The notes under the pieces were generated by a model, which saw nothing but the letters and a program-made list of their open reading frames with translations, did not search any database and was not told where the DNA came from. Below, piece by piece: positions 52,162 through 61,481 of a stretch of DNA of 64,000 nucleotides. A program made the position numbers and the translations under genes. The stretch is from the NCBI GenBank assembly GCA_003225055.1, contig QIAU01000126.1, positions 1 through 64,000 on the forward strand, read 5' to 3'. This DNA is from Acidobacteriota bacterium. Its GTDB lineage: Bacteria > Acidobacteriota > Terriglobia > Terriglobales > Acidobacteriaceae. The stretch's first letter is position 1. The number at the start of each line of letters is the position of its first letter.

Positions 52162-53628
52162 TTAGCGAACAGGCATGCCCGGTTGACTACTGACTTCGAC
52201 TTGCTGGCGGGCGGACCGAGACTCGCTCCCCGCCGGGGCATTGTTCTCCGCCTCCTCACGAATGTGTTTCAGAACGCGCAGGTGAATGCGGTGGATGATA
52301 GCGTCTGACCACCAGCGCCAGTAGGCAGACGGCCAGAGTCCGTGGCGGTACCAGGTGGTGCCTTCGAGCCGAGTCCATCCATTGGGCAGCGGCGTTAACA
52401 GGAATTGTCCGCCGTTGGAGACCAGGAATCCATGCAGGTGCGGCGGCGCGATGTGTGAATACGGAGTCCATTCCTGCATCGGCGCCGGATTGGAGGTTAC
52501 GGAAAACCTCAGCCGGTGTGGCGCGTCCCAGACGTCGATAGGCTCGACAAAGGCGCCCGTAGAGAACACGCAATCGCGTTCTGCGCCAGGACCGCGGCCG
52601 AGCATCTCGGCGCGGATGGGATAGGCGATGCCCACGCGAAACAGCCATTCCGTCGGGGGCGGGATCTCGGAGAAAGCGATCACATGCTGCCAGACTCTTT
52701 CCGGCGGTGCGTGGACGTCGATGGCCGAACGGACAACGAAATTGGACGGCAGCGGGGCGACTACGTGTTCTGTCCACTGCACGCCGGGAACAAAGATGAG
52801 CAGGACGGAAAGGAACGCCGGGCCACCCTCATGAAACCAGCGGCGCCGCTGCACCAGATAGCCGCAAGCGGCTCCGAACACGGCGAGCGGCAGCGCGATG
52901 GGCATGGCCATGATGAGACAGGCGATGCCCTCGAAAGCGAGTGCCAGCAGGCCCAGGCCCAGCAGCGCGGTGGCCAGGCACGCAACGCCGACACAGCCGC
53001 CGAGGCTGCGTGGCTGGCGCATCCCGTAAATCAGCGCCGCGGCGAATCCTATTGTGAACGGCAGCGCCACAAATAGGCCCCAGCCGTAGTTCATTAGCAT
53101 TCGTACCCCGAGCAGCACCATGCCGAGTCCGACCGGAACCGTAATCAGCAACGCGACCGCAGCACTTCCCAGGGCGCCTTCGGGAAGTATCTGCGTGAGG
53201 TACGGGCGCTGCGGCCATTTCGCCTTCTGCTCGGTAAGCGGAAGCTCTCTTTCCGGCAACAGGCAAAGTACAAGGAAAAACAACAGGTTGAGAAATGGGA
53301 CAAAAAACAGCGCAACCAGCTGCGGCGGGAGCCTAGCACTGCGCAGACGTTTCATCGTCAATACCACGCCCACCCAGATGAAAGGAAGCGCGAGCGTCAC
53401 CATGGTTTCAAGGAACCCAGCCTCTTTGCTGCGCAGGTCAGTAATGCGGGCAACGTCGCGCACCGGCACCCAATAATTGAAAAGCTCCCAGCGTCGATGA
53501 AAACCGTAAAAGGAAAGCAGGCGATCCAGGTTGTGCTTGAGGGCAAAGCCCACCAACCCGACCAGAGCATAGGTCGCGCGGTCAATCGTTCCACTTGGGC
53601 GCCATAGGTCGGCGAATGTGATCTTCAT
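52162..53628 (-). CDS. Membrane protein with DUF805-like N-terminus and SRPBCC C-terminus
   Basis: 488 residues. The first ~300 residues hold about eight hydrophobic segments (ATYALVGLVGFALKHNLDRL, FLVLCLLPERE and others) with a DUF805-like beginning. From about residue 300 a helix-grip SRPBCC / polyketide-cyclase-like domain follows: VVRSAIDVHAPPERVWQHVI, RFSVTSNPAPMQEW and WTRLEGTTWYRHGLWPSAYW. The two parts in one polypeptide are unusual. It is the last gene of the GbsR-DCC operon (22-base gap) and presumably binds a small hydrophobic ligand at the membrane. Confidence 0.75.
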   Translation of the reverse strand: MKITFADLWRPSGTIDRATYALVGLVGFALKHNLDRLLSFYGFHRRWELFNYWVPVRDVARITDLRSKEAGFLETMVTLALPFIWVGVVLTMKRLRSARLPPQLVALFFVPFLNLLFFLVLCLLPERELPLTEQKAKWPQRPYLTQILPEGALGSAAVALLITVPVGLGMVLLGVRMLMNYGWGLFVALPFTIGFAAALIYGMRQPRSLGGCVGVACLATALLGLGLLALAFEGIACLIMAMPIALPLAVFGAACGYLVQRRRWFHEGGPAFLSVLLIFVPGVQWTEHVVAPLPSNFVVRSAIDVHAPPERVWQHVIAFSEIPPPTEWLFRVGIAYPIRAEMLGRGPGAERDCVFSTGAFVEPIDVWDAPHRLRFSVTSNPAPMQEWTPYSHIAPPHLHGFLVSNGGQFLLTPLPNGWTRLEGTTWYRHGLWPSAYWRWWSDAIIHRIHLRVLKHIREEAENNAPAGSESRSARQQVEVSSQPGMPVR

Positions 53629-53650
53629 AAAGAATCCTCCCCGAAGTTGC

Positions 53651-54070
53651 TCAACCGCCCAAGCGGGCCTGGTTCATTGGGCAATGCGGCGCCGGACACC
53701 TCCAGCGCCGCGCTCCCCACTGGTATCCGGCTCGCAGGACGAACATCATTCCGGGAATTCCCGACACCCAGACCAGTGGGCGCGCCCACCACAATTCGTG
53801 AGCCACGGCGAGCAGGGCGTCGGCGCCGGAGTATTGACTGCCGTCCTCGCCCACAAAGCGGATGGCGCGCAGCAATTCATCGGGCGAGAGTCCGAGCAGG
53901 GCTGCGACTCGCGGGTCTTGCAGCGGAGCCACAGCCAGGCGGCAACGTTTCATGGGCCGTGCTAACCACCGCGCAATCCGAGTACAGAACTCGCAGTCGG
54001 CGTCGAAGAAAAGCCATCCGCGGGCGTGGCGTCCTTTGCTGTCCGTCAGTTCTGATGCGAGCGAGATCAT
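53651..54070 (-). CDS. DCC-family thiol-disulfide oxidoreductase
   Basis: 139 residues. [20 protein letters not shown] carries the DxxCxxC motif of DUF393/DCC proteins, short thioredoxin-like redox proteins. [16 protein letters not shown] and [20 protein letters not shown] are family features. Start overlaps the GbsR stop by 4 bases, so they are translationally coupled. Confidence 0.88.
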   Translation of the reverse strand: MISLASELTDSKGRHARGWLFFDADCEFCTRIARWLARPMKRCRLAVAPLQDPRVAALLGLSPDELLRAIRFVGEDGSQYSGADALLAVAHELWWARPLVWVSGIPGMMFVLRAGYQWGARRWRCPAPHCPMNQARLGG

Positions 54071-54612
54071 GGCTCCCTCTGCTTGTTTCCTGTGCTGAAG
54101 AACGACTTCAATCTTCCGCGCAACCGGGCTATCCCCTTGAGTGTGTCGCTCGGCAGGTTTACGAGTTCTTCGAACAGGCCGGATGTGGTCGTGAGGAATC
54201 CCAGCATCTCTTGCAGTCGTTCACGGGTGTAGGCGCTGCCCGCTCCGGCTTTTTTCAGCTGGTTGACACACTCCTGTACGACGCGCAGGGTTGGATCAAT
54301 CTCACGGCGCTTCCGCTCTTCGGCAACGATCCGGAAAATCTCCCAGACATTTTTAACGGATTCGAAATGGTCTCTGCGGTCACCCAGCACGTGCACCAGG
54401 CGGACGATTCCCCAGCCTTGCAACTCGCGCAGACTGGTACTTACGTTCGACCGCGCCACGGCTAAGGTGCTGGCAATTTCCTCCGCATGGAGAGCCCGGG
54501 GTGAGATGTACAGCAGCGCATGCACCTGGGCCACAGTGCGGTTGATGCCCCAGCGGGTTCCCATTTCGCCCCAGTGGAGGATGAATCTTTGTTCAATCGA
54601 CGAAAGCGACAT
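54067..54612 (-). CDS. GbsR/MarR-family transcriptional regulator
   Basis: 181 residues. Winged [23 protein letters not shown]-like opening ([20 protein letters not shown]), [20 protein letters not shown] and [20 protein letters not shown], the GbsR subgroup pattern; members respond to choline or osmotic signals. Directly upstream lies a 20-bp inverted repeat on the promoter side, a likely autoregulatory operator. The ribosome-binding AAAGGA is about 11 bases before the ATG. Confidence 0.92.
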   Translation of the reverse strand: MSLSSIEQRFILHWGEMGTRWGINRTVAQVHALLYISPRALHAEEIASTLAVARSNVSTSLRELQGWGIVRLVHVLGDRRDHFESVKNVWEIFRIVAEERKRREIDPTLRVVQECVNQLKKAGAGSAYTRERLQEMLGFLTTTSGLFEELVNLPSDTLKGIARLRGRLKSFFSTGNKQREP

Positions 54613-54628
54613 GGGGGTTCATTCCTTT

Positions 54629-54648
54629 ATTTCTGTATTAACAGAAAT
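54629..54648. promoter_or_regulatory. GbsR operator, perfect inverted repeat
   Basis: ATTTCTGTATTAACAGAAAT: 8-bp arms around ATTA, 17 bases upstream of the GbsR start. The spacing and symmetry fit a dimeric MarR-type repressor site; autoregulation is inferred. Confidence 0.7.
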
Positions 54649-54771
54649 TACAGCATAGAAGTAAGAGACGGTCAAATGCCCTCGTATGCCCTCGTATGTA
54701 GGAGATGGCCCGGACTTTCACGATCGGTGAATGCAATTCTAAAGTCGTCGTCCTGACAAGAGCGTCAGCTC

Positions 54772-54804
54772 TCCTTCACGGGGTAACGGCCGTTCAGGAT
54801 GACG
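54772..54804. repeat. GGCCGTTCAGGATGA repeat, copy 1
   Basis: TCCTTCACGGGGTAACGGCC followed by GTTCAGGATGAC; homologous to 56173-56205. Both flank the amidohydrolase gene. Confidence 0.65.
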
Positions 54805-54908
54805 ACATGAAATCAGGGCGAGTTGAAGAGCCGCCTGCACACGAACTTTCACAATGTCCATAGCTATCCTTACAATGCTCGAAATAGCTTCGGGCTTTAT
54901 GTCATCCG

Positions 54909-56099
54909 ATGCTGGATGAATCTCCCAAATCGGCGACCGGGTATTTAGCTCTGGTGGATGGGACCATTTATGCGAGTCCGACGGAAGCACCCATCGCCGG
55001 AGGGGTGGTTCTCATCCAGGACGAAAAGATCGCCGCCGTGGCACGCCGGACCCAGGTGCAGGTTCCTTCAACCGCGCAAGTACTAGATTGTTCGGGGGGC
55101 ACGATTACGGCGGGGTTTTGGAACAATCATGTTCACTTCTTTGAAAGAAAGTGGGCAAATGCGGCGGAGATCCCGGCCGCCGAACTCAGTCGCCAGATTC
55201 AGGACATGGTCACACGGTACGGGTTTACCAGCGTGTTTGACCTGTCGTCCATGTGGGAGAACACGCGGCGGTTGCGGGAGCGTATCGAGTTGGGGGAACT
55301 GCCGGGGCCGACAATTCGCACGACCGGCGAAGGCCTGATTCCCCCGGGCGCGGTTCCCTCCGAGGCAGTTCTCGGCGTTCTGGGGGTTATGAACTTTCCC
55401 GCTCCAGAGATCGCGGACGCTTCGCAAGCGACGGCGGCAGCCAGGAAGCTCCTGGAGAAAGGCGTGGACGGGATCAAGCTATTCGCATCCTCGCCGCGCA
55501 GCACGCCCCTCCCGGAGAGCGCGATTCGAGCCGCGGTGTATGAGGCGCATAAGGCGGGCAAGCCTGTCTTTGTTCATCCCAATAGCGGCGCGGATGTGCT
55601 GACGGCGGTTCGAGCTGGCGTCGACATTGTCGCTCACACCACTCCGTACTCGGGCGACTGGGACCGATCAATTCTCACCACCATGCAAGAGCGAAAAGTG
55701 GCGCTCATACCGACACTGAAGATCTGGCTGGAATTCATGCGCCACGACCGCATGTCGGCGCAGGAGAAGGCGGCCAAGGCTGAAACCGGGCAATTGCGCG
55801 CCTGGGTTGACGCGGGTGGGACGGTTCTGTTCGGAACCGATGTGAGCTATATCAACTACGATCCCAGCGACGAGTACGCCTTGATGGCGGAAGCGGGAAT
55901 GAGCTTTCGCCAGATTCTCGCTTCCCTGACTACCGCGCCCGCCGAGCGGTTTGGTGATTCGAAACGGGGACGAATTGCGCCAGGTTTGCAAGCTGATCTT
56001 GTCGTCTTGAAGGGCGACCCTGCCAGAAACATCCGAGCCCTGGCTAGTGTGCAGCAGACGGTGCGGGCTGGAAGAATTATCTATCGAGCGAGCGACTGA
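54909..56099 (+). CDS. Amidohydrolase-family protein
   Basis: 396 residues. Metal-site motifs in order: NNHVHF (HxH), VDGIKLFA (possible carboxylated Lys), KPVFVHPNS, DIVAHTTPY and LFGTDVSYI (Asp). C-terminal GRIAPGLQADLVVLKGDP closes the composite domain. Substrate unknown (imidazolonepropionase-like branch). Flanked by two copies of the GGCCGTTCAGGATGA repeat. Confidence 0.9.
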   Translation: MLDESPKSATGYLALVDGTIYASPTEAPIAGGVVLIQDEKIAAVARRTQVQVPSTAQVLDCSGGTITAGFWNNHVHFFERKWANAAEIPAAELSRQIQDMVTRYGFTSVFDLSSMWENTRRLRERIELGELPGPTIRTTGEGLIPPGAVPSEAVLGVLGVMNFPAPEIADASQATAAARKLLEKGVDGIKLFASSPRSTPLPESAIRAAVYEAHKAGKPVFVHPNSGADVLTAVRAGVDIVAHTTPYSGDWDRSILTTMQERKVALIPTLKIWLEFMRHDRMSAQEKAAKAETGQLRAWVDAGGTVLFGTDVSYINYDPSDEYALMAEAGMSFRQILASLTTAPAERFGDSKRGRIAPGLQADLVVLKGDPARNIRALASVQQTVRAGRIIYRASD

Positions 56100-56172
56100 C
56101 AGGCGGCAACCTTCATCTACGTCGTCTCCGCAGGATCAGGCGGGCGCGACCGCGCTGGTTGTGCGCTCGAGA

Positions 56173-56205
56173 TCCTTTCACGGCCTGGCGGCCGTTCAGG
56201 ATGAG
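56173..56205. repeat. GGCCGTTCAGGATGA repeat, copy 2
   Basis: TCCTTTCACGGCCTGGCGGC followed by CGTTCAGGATGAG. Lies between the amidohydrolase and PBP1A genes. Confidence 0.65.
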
Positions 56206-56218
56206 GGCAGGGTAAAGG

Positions 56219-58447
56219 CTAGTGCGATTCGTCGGTGACGGATGCCGTGTCGGGCGTATCTATTTTCTGAGCGACGGCACTCGCTGGGGTGATGGGCGGA
56301 GGCTGGAAGTCGCCCGGGTCGTGGCCGGCGAGGGCTGCTTTCATGAAATCCATCCAGATCGGCAGAGCAGCTCGGGCTCCGGTTTCTTTCGCACCCAGAG
56401 GCCTTTTTTCGTCGTAACCAATCCAGACGCCGCAGGTGGTTGACGGCGAGAAGCCGATAAACCAGGCGTCGGTGAAATCGTTGGTGGTCCCGGTCTTGCC
56501 GGCCAGCGGATATTTCATGCCGGCTGCAGCGACTGCCGTGCCGTGCAGCACGACGTCCCGCAGCATGGAAGTCAGGATGCGCGCCGTGCGGGCGTTGAGG
56601 ACGTCGCGCACGTCGGGAAAGTCTTCTTCCAGCACGCGGCCTTCGTAGTCGGTCACCTTGGTGATGTAGCGCGGCGTGATGCGCACGCCATCGTTTGGGA
56701 AAACGCTGAAGGCCGAGGTCTGCTCGAACAACGTGATTTCCGCCGAGCCTAGCGCGACTGGTAAGTACGGCGGCATATTTGAGGTGACCCCGAAGCGGCG
56801 GGCATAGTCGATGACGGTTTTGATACCGATACGATCCGCCAGTTTCAGTGCAGGAATATTGCGCGACATCATCAGGGCGCGGCGCAAGGTGATGTTGCCT
56901 TCGAACTTCTCATCGTAGTTATGCGGCGTGTAGAGGCCAGAGGGAGTTGCGAAGCTCACCGACTCGTCCAGGATGGTATCGTCGGGCGAGGCGCCCTGGT
57001 CGATCGCAGCGGTGTAGACGTAGGGCTTGAAGGAGGAGCCGACCTGGCGCATAGCCTGAGTCGCTCGATTGAACTTGGAGTCTTCGAAATCGCGGCCGCC
57101 GACCATGGCTTTGATCTCGCCGCTGGCATTGTCGATGGCTATGAGCGCGCCTTGGGCTCCTGAATCCTGCTCGAAACTTACTTTTGCCTTTCCCGGGTCC
57201 GAGAGTGAGAGAACCTTCACGTAAACAATGTCTCCGAGAGCGAGAATGTCGCCGATTTTGCGCTTCGTCCATGCGGCTTGGCTGGCCGTCAGCGTTGCCA
57301 TGTAAGGGCCGAATTTCAGCGTCGCCGAATTGGCGGACACGGCAGTGACCAGCGCGTGAGTGTAGCCGTTGGGTTCGGGATCATTGTCCCAGTCGGGATG
57401 TTGATAGTTCTCAACCGGGACGCCCATTGCAATGGCATTCGGCAGGTGGCTTTTCCAGCCGTGACGGCGTTCGTAAGCAGCGAGACCGTCCAGGACGGCC
57501 TGGTTCGCCGCCTTCTGCAAATCCATGTCGAGCGAGGTGTAGACGCGCAGGCCGCCCTCATGGACCTGGTCGGCGCCGTACTTGTTCTCGAGATAGCGGC
57601 GGATTTCTTCAACGAAATACGGGGCCAGCGAGTTGGGATCCTTTTGCACATTGAGTTGAACCGGCTTGCTCTTGGCCGAAGTCGCCTGCTCGGCCGTGAT
57701 CTTGCCGTCTTCGAGCATGGAGTTGAGCACGAGATTGCGGCGCCGGAGTGCGCGCTCGGGGTGAGTGATAGGCGAGTAGTAGCCGGGGGCCTTGGGAAGA
57801 CCGGCTAAGAGCGCGGCTTCGTCGAGCGTGAGCTGCTTGGCTGGCTTGCTGAAGTAGTACTCGGAGGCGGCTTCGAAACCATAGGCGCCATGCCCGAGGA
57901 AAATCTGATTGGCGTAGAGCGCGAAGATCTGCTGCTTGGTAAAACGGCGCTCGATTTGAATAGCCAGCAGGGTTTCCTGAACCTTGCGATGGAAAGAACG
58001 GTCGGGCGACAAGAATAGATTGCGGGCCAGCTGCATGGTCAGCGTGGAGGCGCCTTGCACGCGGCCTCCGGACATGATGTCGCGGTACGCAGCTCCGGCA
58101 ATGCGCCACACGTTGATACCCCAGTGGCGGTAAAAATCCTTGTCTTCGATCGAGATCAGCGCGTCACGCAGGACTTGCGGGTAGTCATCATAAGTAGCGA
58201 CGACCCGGCGCTGCAGGGCGAACGAGCCTATTACGCGCCCCTGGTCGTCGTAGAGGTCGGTGGTGGAACTGGGGCGATAGTGCTCGAGTTCCTCAACTTG
58301 AGGGAGGTCGGTGGAGTAGACGAGAAGAAGGCCGATCGAGGTGCCAATCAGCGCGGAGACGAGAATCAGCAAGACAAAGACAATGGGGCCGACGTACTTC
58401 CTTCCGGCGGTCTGTACCGGAGAAAGCTCTTCGTAGATGGACTTCAT
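56219..58447 (-). CDS. Penicillin-binding protein 1A (bifunctional)
   Basis: 742 residues. One N-terminal transmembrane segment, a glycosyltransferase-51 domain (SIEDKDFYRHWGI with the catalytic Glu, GASTLTMQLARNLF and RKVQETLLAIQIERRFTKQQ) and a transpeptidase domain: RQVGSSFKPYVY (SxxK), MSRNIPALKLADRIG (SxN) and GKTGTTNDFTD (KTG). It builds and cross-links peptidoglycan. Length is normal for class A PBPs. Stands alone. Confidence 0.95.
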   Translation of the reverse strand: MKSIYEELSPVQTAGRKYVGPIVFVLLILVSALIGTSIGLLLVYSTDLPQVEELEHYRPSSTTDLYDDQGRVIGSFALQRRVVATYDDYPQVLRDALISIEDKDFYRHWGINVWRIAGAAYRDIMSGGRVQGASTLTMQLARNLFLSPDRSFHRKVQETLLAIQIERRFTKQQIFALYANQIFLGHGAYGFEAASEYYFSKPAKQLTLDEAALLAGLPKAPGYYSPITHPERALRRRNLVLNSMLEDGKITAEQATSAKSKPVQLNVQKDPNSLAPYFVEEIRRYLENKYGADQVHEGGLRVYTSLDMDLQKAANQAVLDGLAAYERRHGWKSHLPNAIAMGVPVENYQHPDWDNDPEPNGYTHALVTAVSANSATLKFGPYMATLTASQAAWTKRKIGDILALGDIVYVKVLSLSDPGKAKVSFEQDSGAQGALIAIDNASGEIKAMVGGRDFEDSKFNRATQAMRQVGSSFKPYVYTAAIDQGASPDDTILDESVSFATPSGLYTPHNYDEKFEGNITLRRALMMSRNIPALKLADRIGIKTVIDYARRFGVTSNMPPYLPVALGSAEITLFEQTSAFSVFPNDGVRITPRYITKVTDYEGRVLEEDFPDVRDVLNARTARILTSMLRDVVLHGTAVAAAGMKYPLAGKTGTTNDFTDAWFIGFSPSTTCGVWIGYDEKRPLGAKETGARAALPIWMDFMKAALAGHDPGDFQPPPITPASAVAQKIDTPDTASVTDESH

Positions 58448-58667
58448 GGCGGTGGTTTTAGCATAGCAGCGTAAACGGACAGTTAGTAGTTGGGAGTTAG
58501 GGGCGCGCGGGAGTCGGTGGTTGCGGCACTAATGCGCTGTCCTTGACGGGACGCGGAACATTTAATTTTTCGTTCTCCCGGCGCTTCTGTGCCGAGCTCT
58601 CTCCTCCACCGATCCGCCTAAAAATGAGTCAAGAGCCCAGCTCCCATACAACGAAGAACAACACCTG

Positions 58668-59366
58668 TCACGCCAGGTCAAACAACAGGACCTCGGAGTT
58701 TGCGCCTCCTTTGAGGTCCACTGTCTTCTCGTCGCCGATAGCGGCACCGTCGCCCTGATTCAGTTTCGATCCGTTCAATTCCACCGCGCCTTTAGCGACC
58801 TGCAACCATCCATAACGGTTTGGGCCGAAGTGATGTGAGACTTGTTGTCCCGGCGAAAGCAGCGAAACATATAACTGGGCATCTTGATTGATCGTTACCG
58901 AGCCCTGCGCACCGTCGTGCGACGCAATCAGCCGCAGTTTCCCGCGCTTTTCGCTCTCCGGAAAACGCTTCTGCTCATAGGACGGTTCCAGGCCCTTTTC
59001 TGCCGGCAGAATCCAGATTTGCAGCAGGTGTACCGAATCAGACCTCGATGGATTGAACTCGCTGTGCCGGATCCCATAACCGGCCGTCATGCGCTGCCCA
59101 TCACCGGGCAGAATGATCGACCCTGTTCCCAGGCTATCTTTGTGTTCCAGCTTGCCTTCCAGGATGTAGGTGATGATTTCCATGTCGCGATGAGGATGCG
59201 TGGGGAAGCCGCTCGCAGGGGCAACCACATCCTCATTGATCACGCGCAGGGAACGAAACCCCATAAAGCGGGGATCGTAGTAGCTGTCAAAGGAAAACGT
59301 GTGGCGAGTGTTCAGCCAGCCGAAGTTGCCACCGCCTCGTTCTTCGTTGCGCCGGATGGTAATCAC
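58668..59366 (-). CDS. Pirin-family protein (YhhW-like bicupin)
   Basis: 232 residues. HTFSFDSYYDPRFMGFRSLR, GFPTHPHRDMEIITYILEGK with the HPHRD metal site, and RMTAGYGIRHSEFNPS with QIWILP. Iron-binding bicupin; YhhW has quercetinase activity in E. coli, activity here unknown. Confidence 0.92.
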   Translation of the reverse strand: MITIRRNEERGGGNFGWLNTRHTFSFDSYYDPRFMGFRSLRVINEDVVAPASGFPTHPHRDMEIITYILEGKLEHKDSLGTGSIILPGDGQRMTAGYGIRHSEFNPSRSDSVHLLQIWILPAEKGLEPSYEQKRFPESEKRGKLRLIASHDGAQGSVTINQDAQLYVSLLSPGQQVSHHFGPNRYGWLQVAKGAVELNGSKLNQGDGAAIGDEKTVDLKGGANSEVLLFDLA

Positions 59367-59439
59367 GGGATTCCTCGTTATAACGACTATTTGCAGTCGG
59401 TTAGATGCTGCTCTGCGGAGAAGGATTCATGCGCTTGGG

Positions 59440-59940
59440 CTAAGGATTCCGCCTTGCCAGGCGGCGCACCGCGGGCCCAGGCGGCAGGGCATCGCGCAGC
59501 TCGCGGATGGTGCGCTTGAAGATGGGATGGCGATGCTCGGGAGCGATCTCGGCCAGCGGTTCCAGTACAAAGCGGCGCCGGTGCATAGCAGGATGTGGAA
59601 CGGTTAGGGTTTGCGTATCCACTACGGAAGTGCCGAACAGCAAGACGTCGATATCGATAGAGCGCGGCCCTTTCAGCCTGTTCGCCTGCCGCTTGCGTCC
59701 CATCTCCTGTTCAATGCTCAGAATTGCCGACAAGAACTGCTTGGGCATCTTCTCGGTCTCCAGCGCCACCGCACAGTTCAAGAACCAGGGCTGTTGCGCG
59801 AATTCGACCGGCTCGGTCTCGTAGAAGGAAGAAATCGCCACTACCTTCCCTAATGCGCCCAGGCGGAGAATGGCGTCCTTAAGGTTGGCCTCGCGATCGC
59901 CGAGGTTCGATCCCAGCGAGAGATAAACCAGTTTGCGCAC
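59440..59940 (-). CDS. folK: 6-hydroxymethyl-7,8-dihydropterin pyrophosphokinase
   Basis: 166 residues. VYLSLGSNLGDREANLKDAI, TEPVEFAQQPWFLNCAVAL, GPRSIDIDVLLFG and VPHPAMHRRRFVLEPLAEIA are the family signatures. Folate pathway. No other fol gene lies close. Confidence 0.95.
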   Translation of the reverse strand: MRKLVYLSLGSNLGDREANLKDAILRLGALGKVVAISSFYETEPVEFAQQPWFLNCAVALETEKMPKQFLSAILSIEQEMGRKRQANRLKGPRSIDIDVLLFGTSVVDTQTLTVPHPAMHRRRFVLEPLAEIAPEHRHPIFKRTIRELRDALPPGPAVRRLARRNP

Positions 59941-60034
59941 GCTGTTCTAGTTCCAGTTTCTGGTTCCCAGGAAAGATTGTCCCGGTTGCTTTTCGGTAGA
60001 GGCGTGGCAAGTCCCGTCTCTACCATGGCGCATG

Positions 60035-60421
60035 TCACTTTCTGCCGCGTTCGACCGCCGTGGGATGCATGGGCTGGTAAAGGCCGACCTCGCCTCCGCT
60101 GGGCAGGCGGATTGTGGTTTTTATTCCCCAAGGTTCCTCCTCCACTGCTGAGCACGCAACCTTCCGGGACTGCGACGACTTCATCGTGGCGGCCAGGTCA
60201 TCGCACATCAAGTACAGCACAGCGCCGAGAAGATCACGTCCACCATGCTGTTGCAGCTTGTGCCCGTCAGCAGGATGAAACGCTGCTTCGGCCGGGGGGA
60301 GCGCAAAGATCAGCCAACCCTCTCCCGCATCCACACTAGGCAAGCCCAGAACGTCGCGAAAAAACGTCCGATCTGCTTCCGGCTTTTCGCTGTAGAAAAG
60401 GACGTGAGCGCCAATAATCAT
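60035..60421 (-). CDS. VOC / glyoxalase-family protein
   Basis: 128 residues. Two beta-alpha-beta-beta units: HVLFYSEKPEADRTFFRDVL with GWLIFALPPAEAAFHPADG, and AVLYLMCDDLAATMKSSQSR with SGGEVGLYQPMHP. Likely a dimeric metal-binding or resistance-type VOC protein; substrate unknown. Confidence 0.85.
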   Translation of the reverse strand: MIIGAHVLFYSEKPEADRTFFRDVLGLPSVDAGEGWLIFALPPAEAAFHPADGHKLQQHGGRDLLGAVLYLMCDDLAATMKSSQSRKVACSAVEEEPWGIKTTIRLPSGGEVGLYQPMHPTAVERGRK

Positions 60422-60434
60422 AGTTTCAGCCTCC

Positions 60435-61481
60435 CTATCTTGCCCGGCGGACGATTTGGCGACGCATGCCGAAGAATGCTTCCTTCACCTGCAAATTCTG
60501 ATCCAGCACCACCCCCGCACTGAGAGGACGCGGGCGGCTTCGTCCGGGATAGTCGTACCGCAGATCATAAAAGCGCACCACATAGCCTTGGCGCGGTGGT
60601 GAGAGCTCTTCGGTCTCGGTAATTGGCTGCTTGGCCCAATCCAGGTACACGCGCCCGAGATCGGAGTTCTTAGCCGCCAGTGTGACGGGCGTTTCCTCCG
60701 GCTTGTAATGGAACTCCATGCGGCCAGCGGGATCAACATCAGGAGCCAGTGAATCAACCAGCATCACGGCAAAGAAATTGTCTGTTTCCACTACGCCATT
60801 CCAGCGAAACAGGTTCAGCCAATACGGGTAGGCCGACACGCGAATGGGATCGGCTCCGCGATAGATTTGCGCTTCCAACGCAGCCACTGCCCGGCGATGC
60901 TCGAAATCGCGAAGGGCCCACACGAGCACGACTCCAATCAACGCCAGGCTCGCCGCCAGTCGCCCCTTGGGTCCGTGAGCACGTGCACCGATTTCCTCGT
61001 TAATCAGGGAAAACAGCGAGGGCAAAATCAGTCCTCCCAACAGGAGGACCAGCAGCACGGGTTCCACGATGAAGACGATGTCCCAGGAATACCACCTCTC
61101 AGAAAACGGCCAGAAGGGACGCACGCCGTAGTTGTTGGTGAAGTCCAACAGGATGTGGCTGAACCCCGCCAGGCAGGCGTAAAGGTAGAGCAGTCCCCAG
61201 CGAACGGGGAGTCTGGGATCGTTGGTTCGCCTGCCTCGCAATCGCCAGATGAGACACATGATCGCGATCACCAGGGCTGCGACCAGGGGCACGCCGAGAA
61301 AGGAATGCGTGAATCCCCGGTGATGAGCGAAACCGAAGACTGGGCCGCGGAGTTGCCCTACGACGTCAAGATCGGGAGCTTCGGCCGCAAGCGTCAGGGT
61401 GGCGGTCGCCAGCGGTGTCTTGCGATTCAGCCCCGCGCGCCCGATGCAGGCGCCGGTCAGAAGGTGAGTGATGGGTTCCAA
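60435..61481 (-). CDS. YdjM/DUF457-like membrane-bound metal-dependent hydrolase
   Basis: 348 residues from a TTG at 61481 (LEPITHLLTGACIGRAGLN), the usual MDP(L/I)TH-like beginning of the family; a GTG at 61505 would add eight residues. DLDVVGQLRG and FAHHRGFTHSFLG carry the D-x-D and HHRGxTHS metal motifs, and SHILLDFTNNYGVRPFWPFS is the second His-Asp site. About four transmembrane segments are visible. The distal half (from about 190) is not recognised. Confidence 0.85.
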   Translation of the reverse strand: MEPITHLLTGACIGRAGLNRKTPLATATLTLAAEAPDLDVVGQLRGPVFGFAHHRGFTHSFLGVPLVAALVIAIMCLIWRLRGRRTNDPRLPVRWGLLYLYACLAGFSHILLDFTNNYGVRPFWPFSERWYSWDIVFIVEPVLLVLLLGGLILPSLFSLINEEIGARAHGPKGRLAASLALIGVVLVWALRDFEHRRAVAALEAQIYRGADPIRVSAYPYWLNLFRWNGVVETDNFFAVMLVDSLAPDVDPAGRMEFHYKPEETPVTLAAKNSDLGRVYLDWAKQPITETEELSPPRQGYVVRFYDLRYDYPGRSRPRPLSAGVVLDQNLQVKEAFFGMRRQIVRRAR

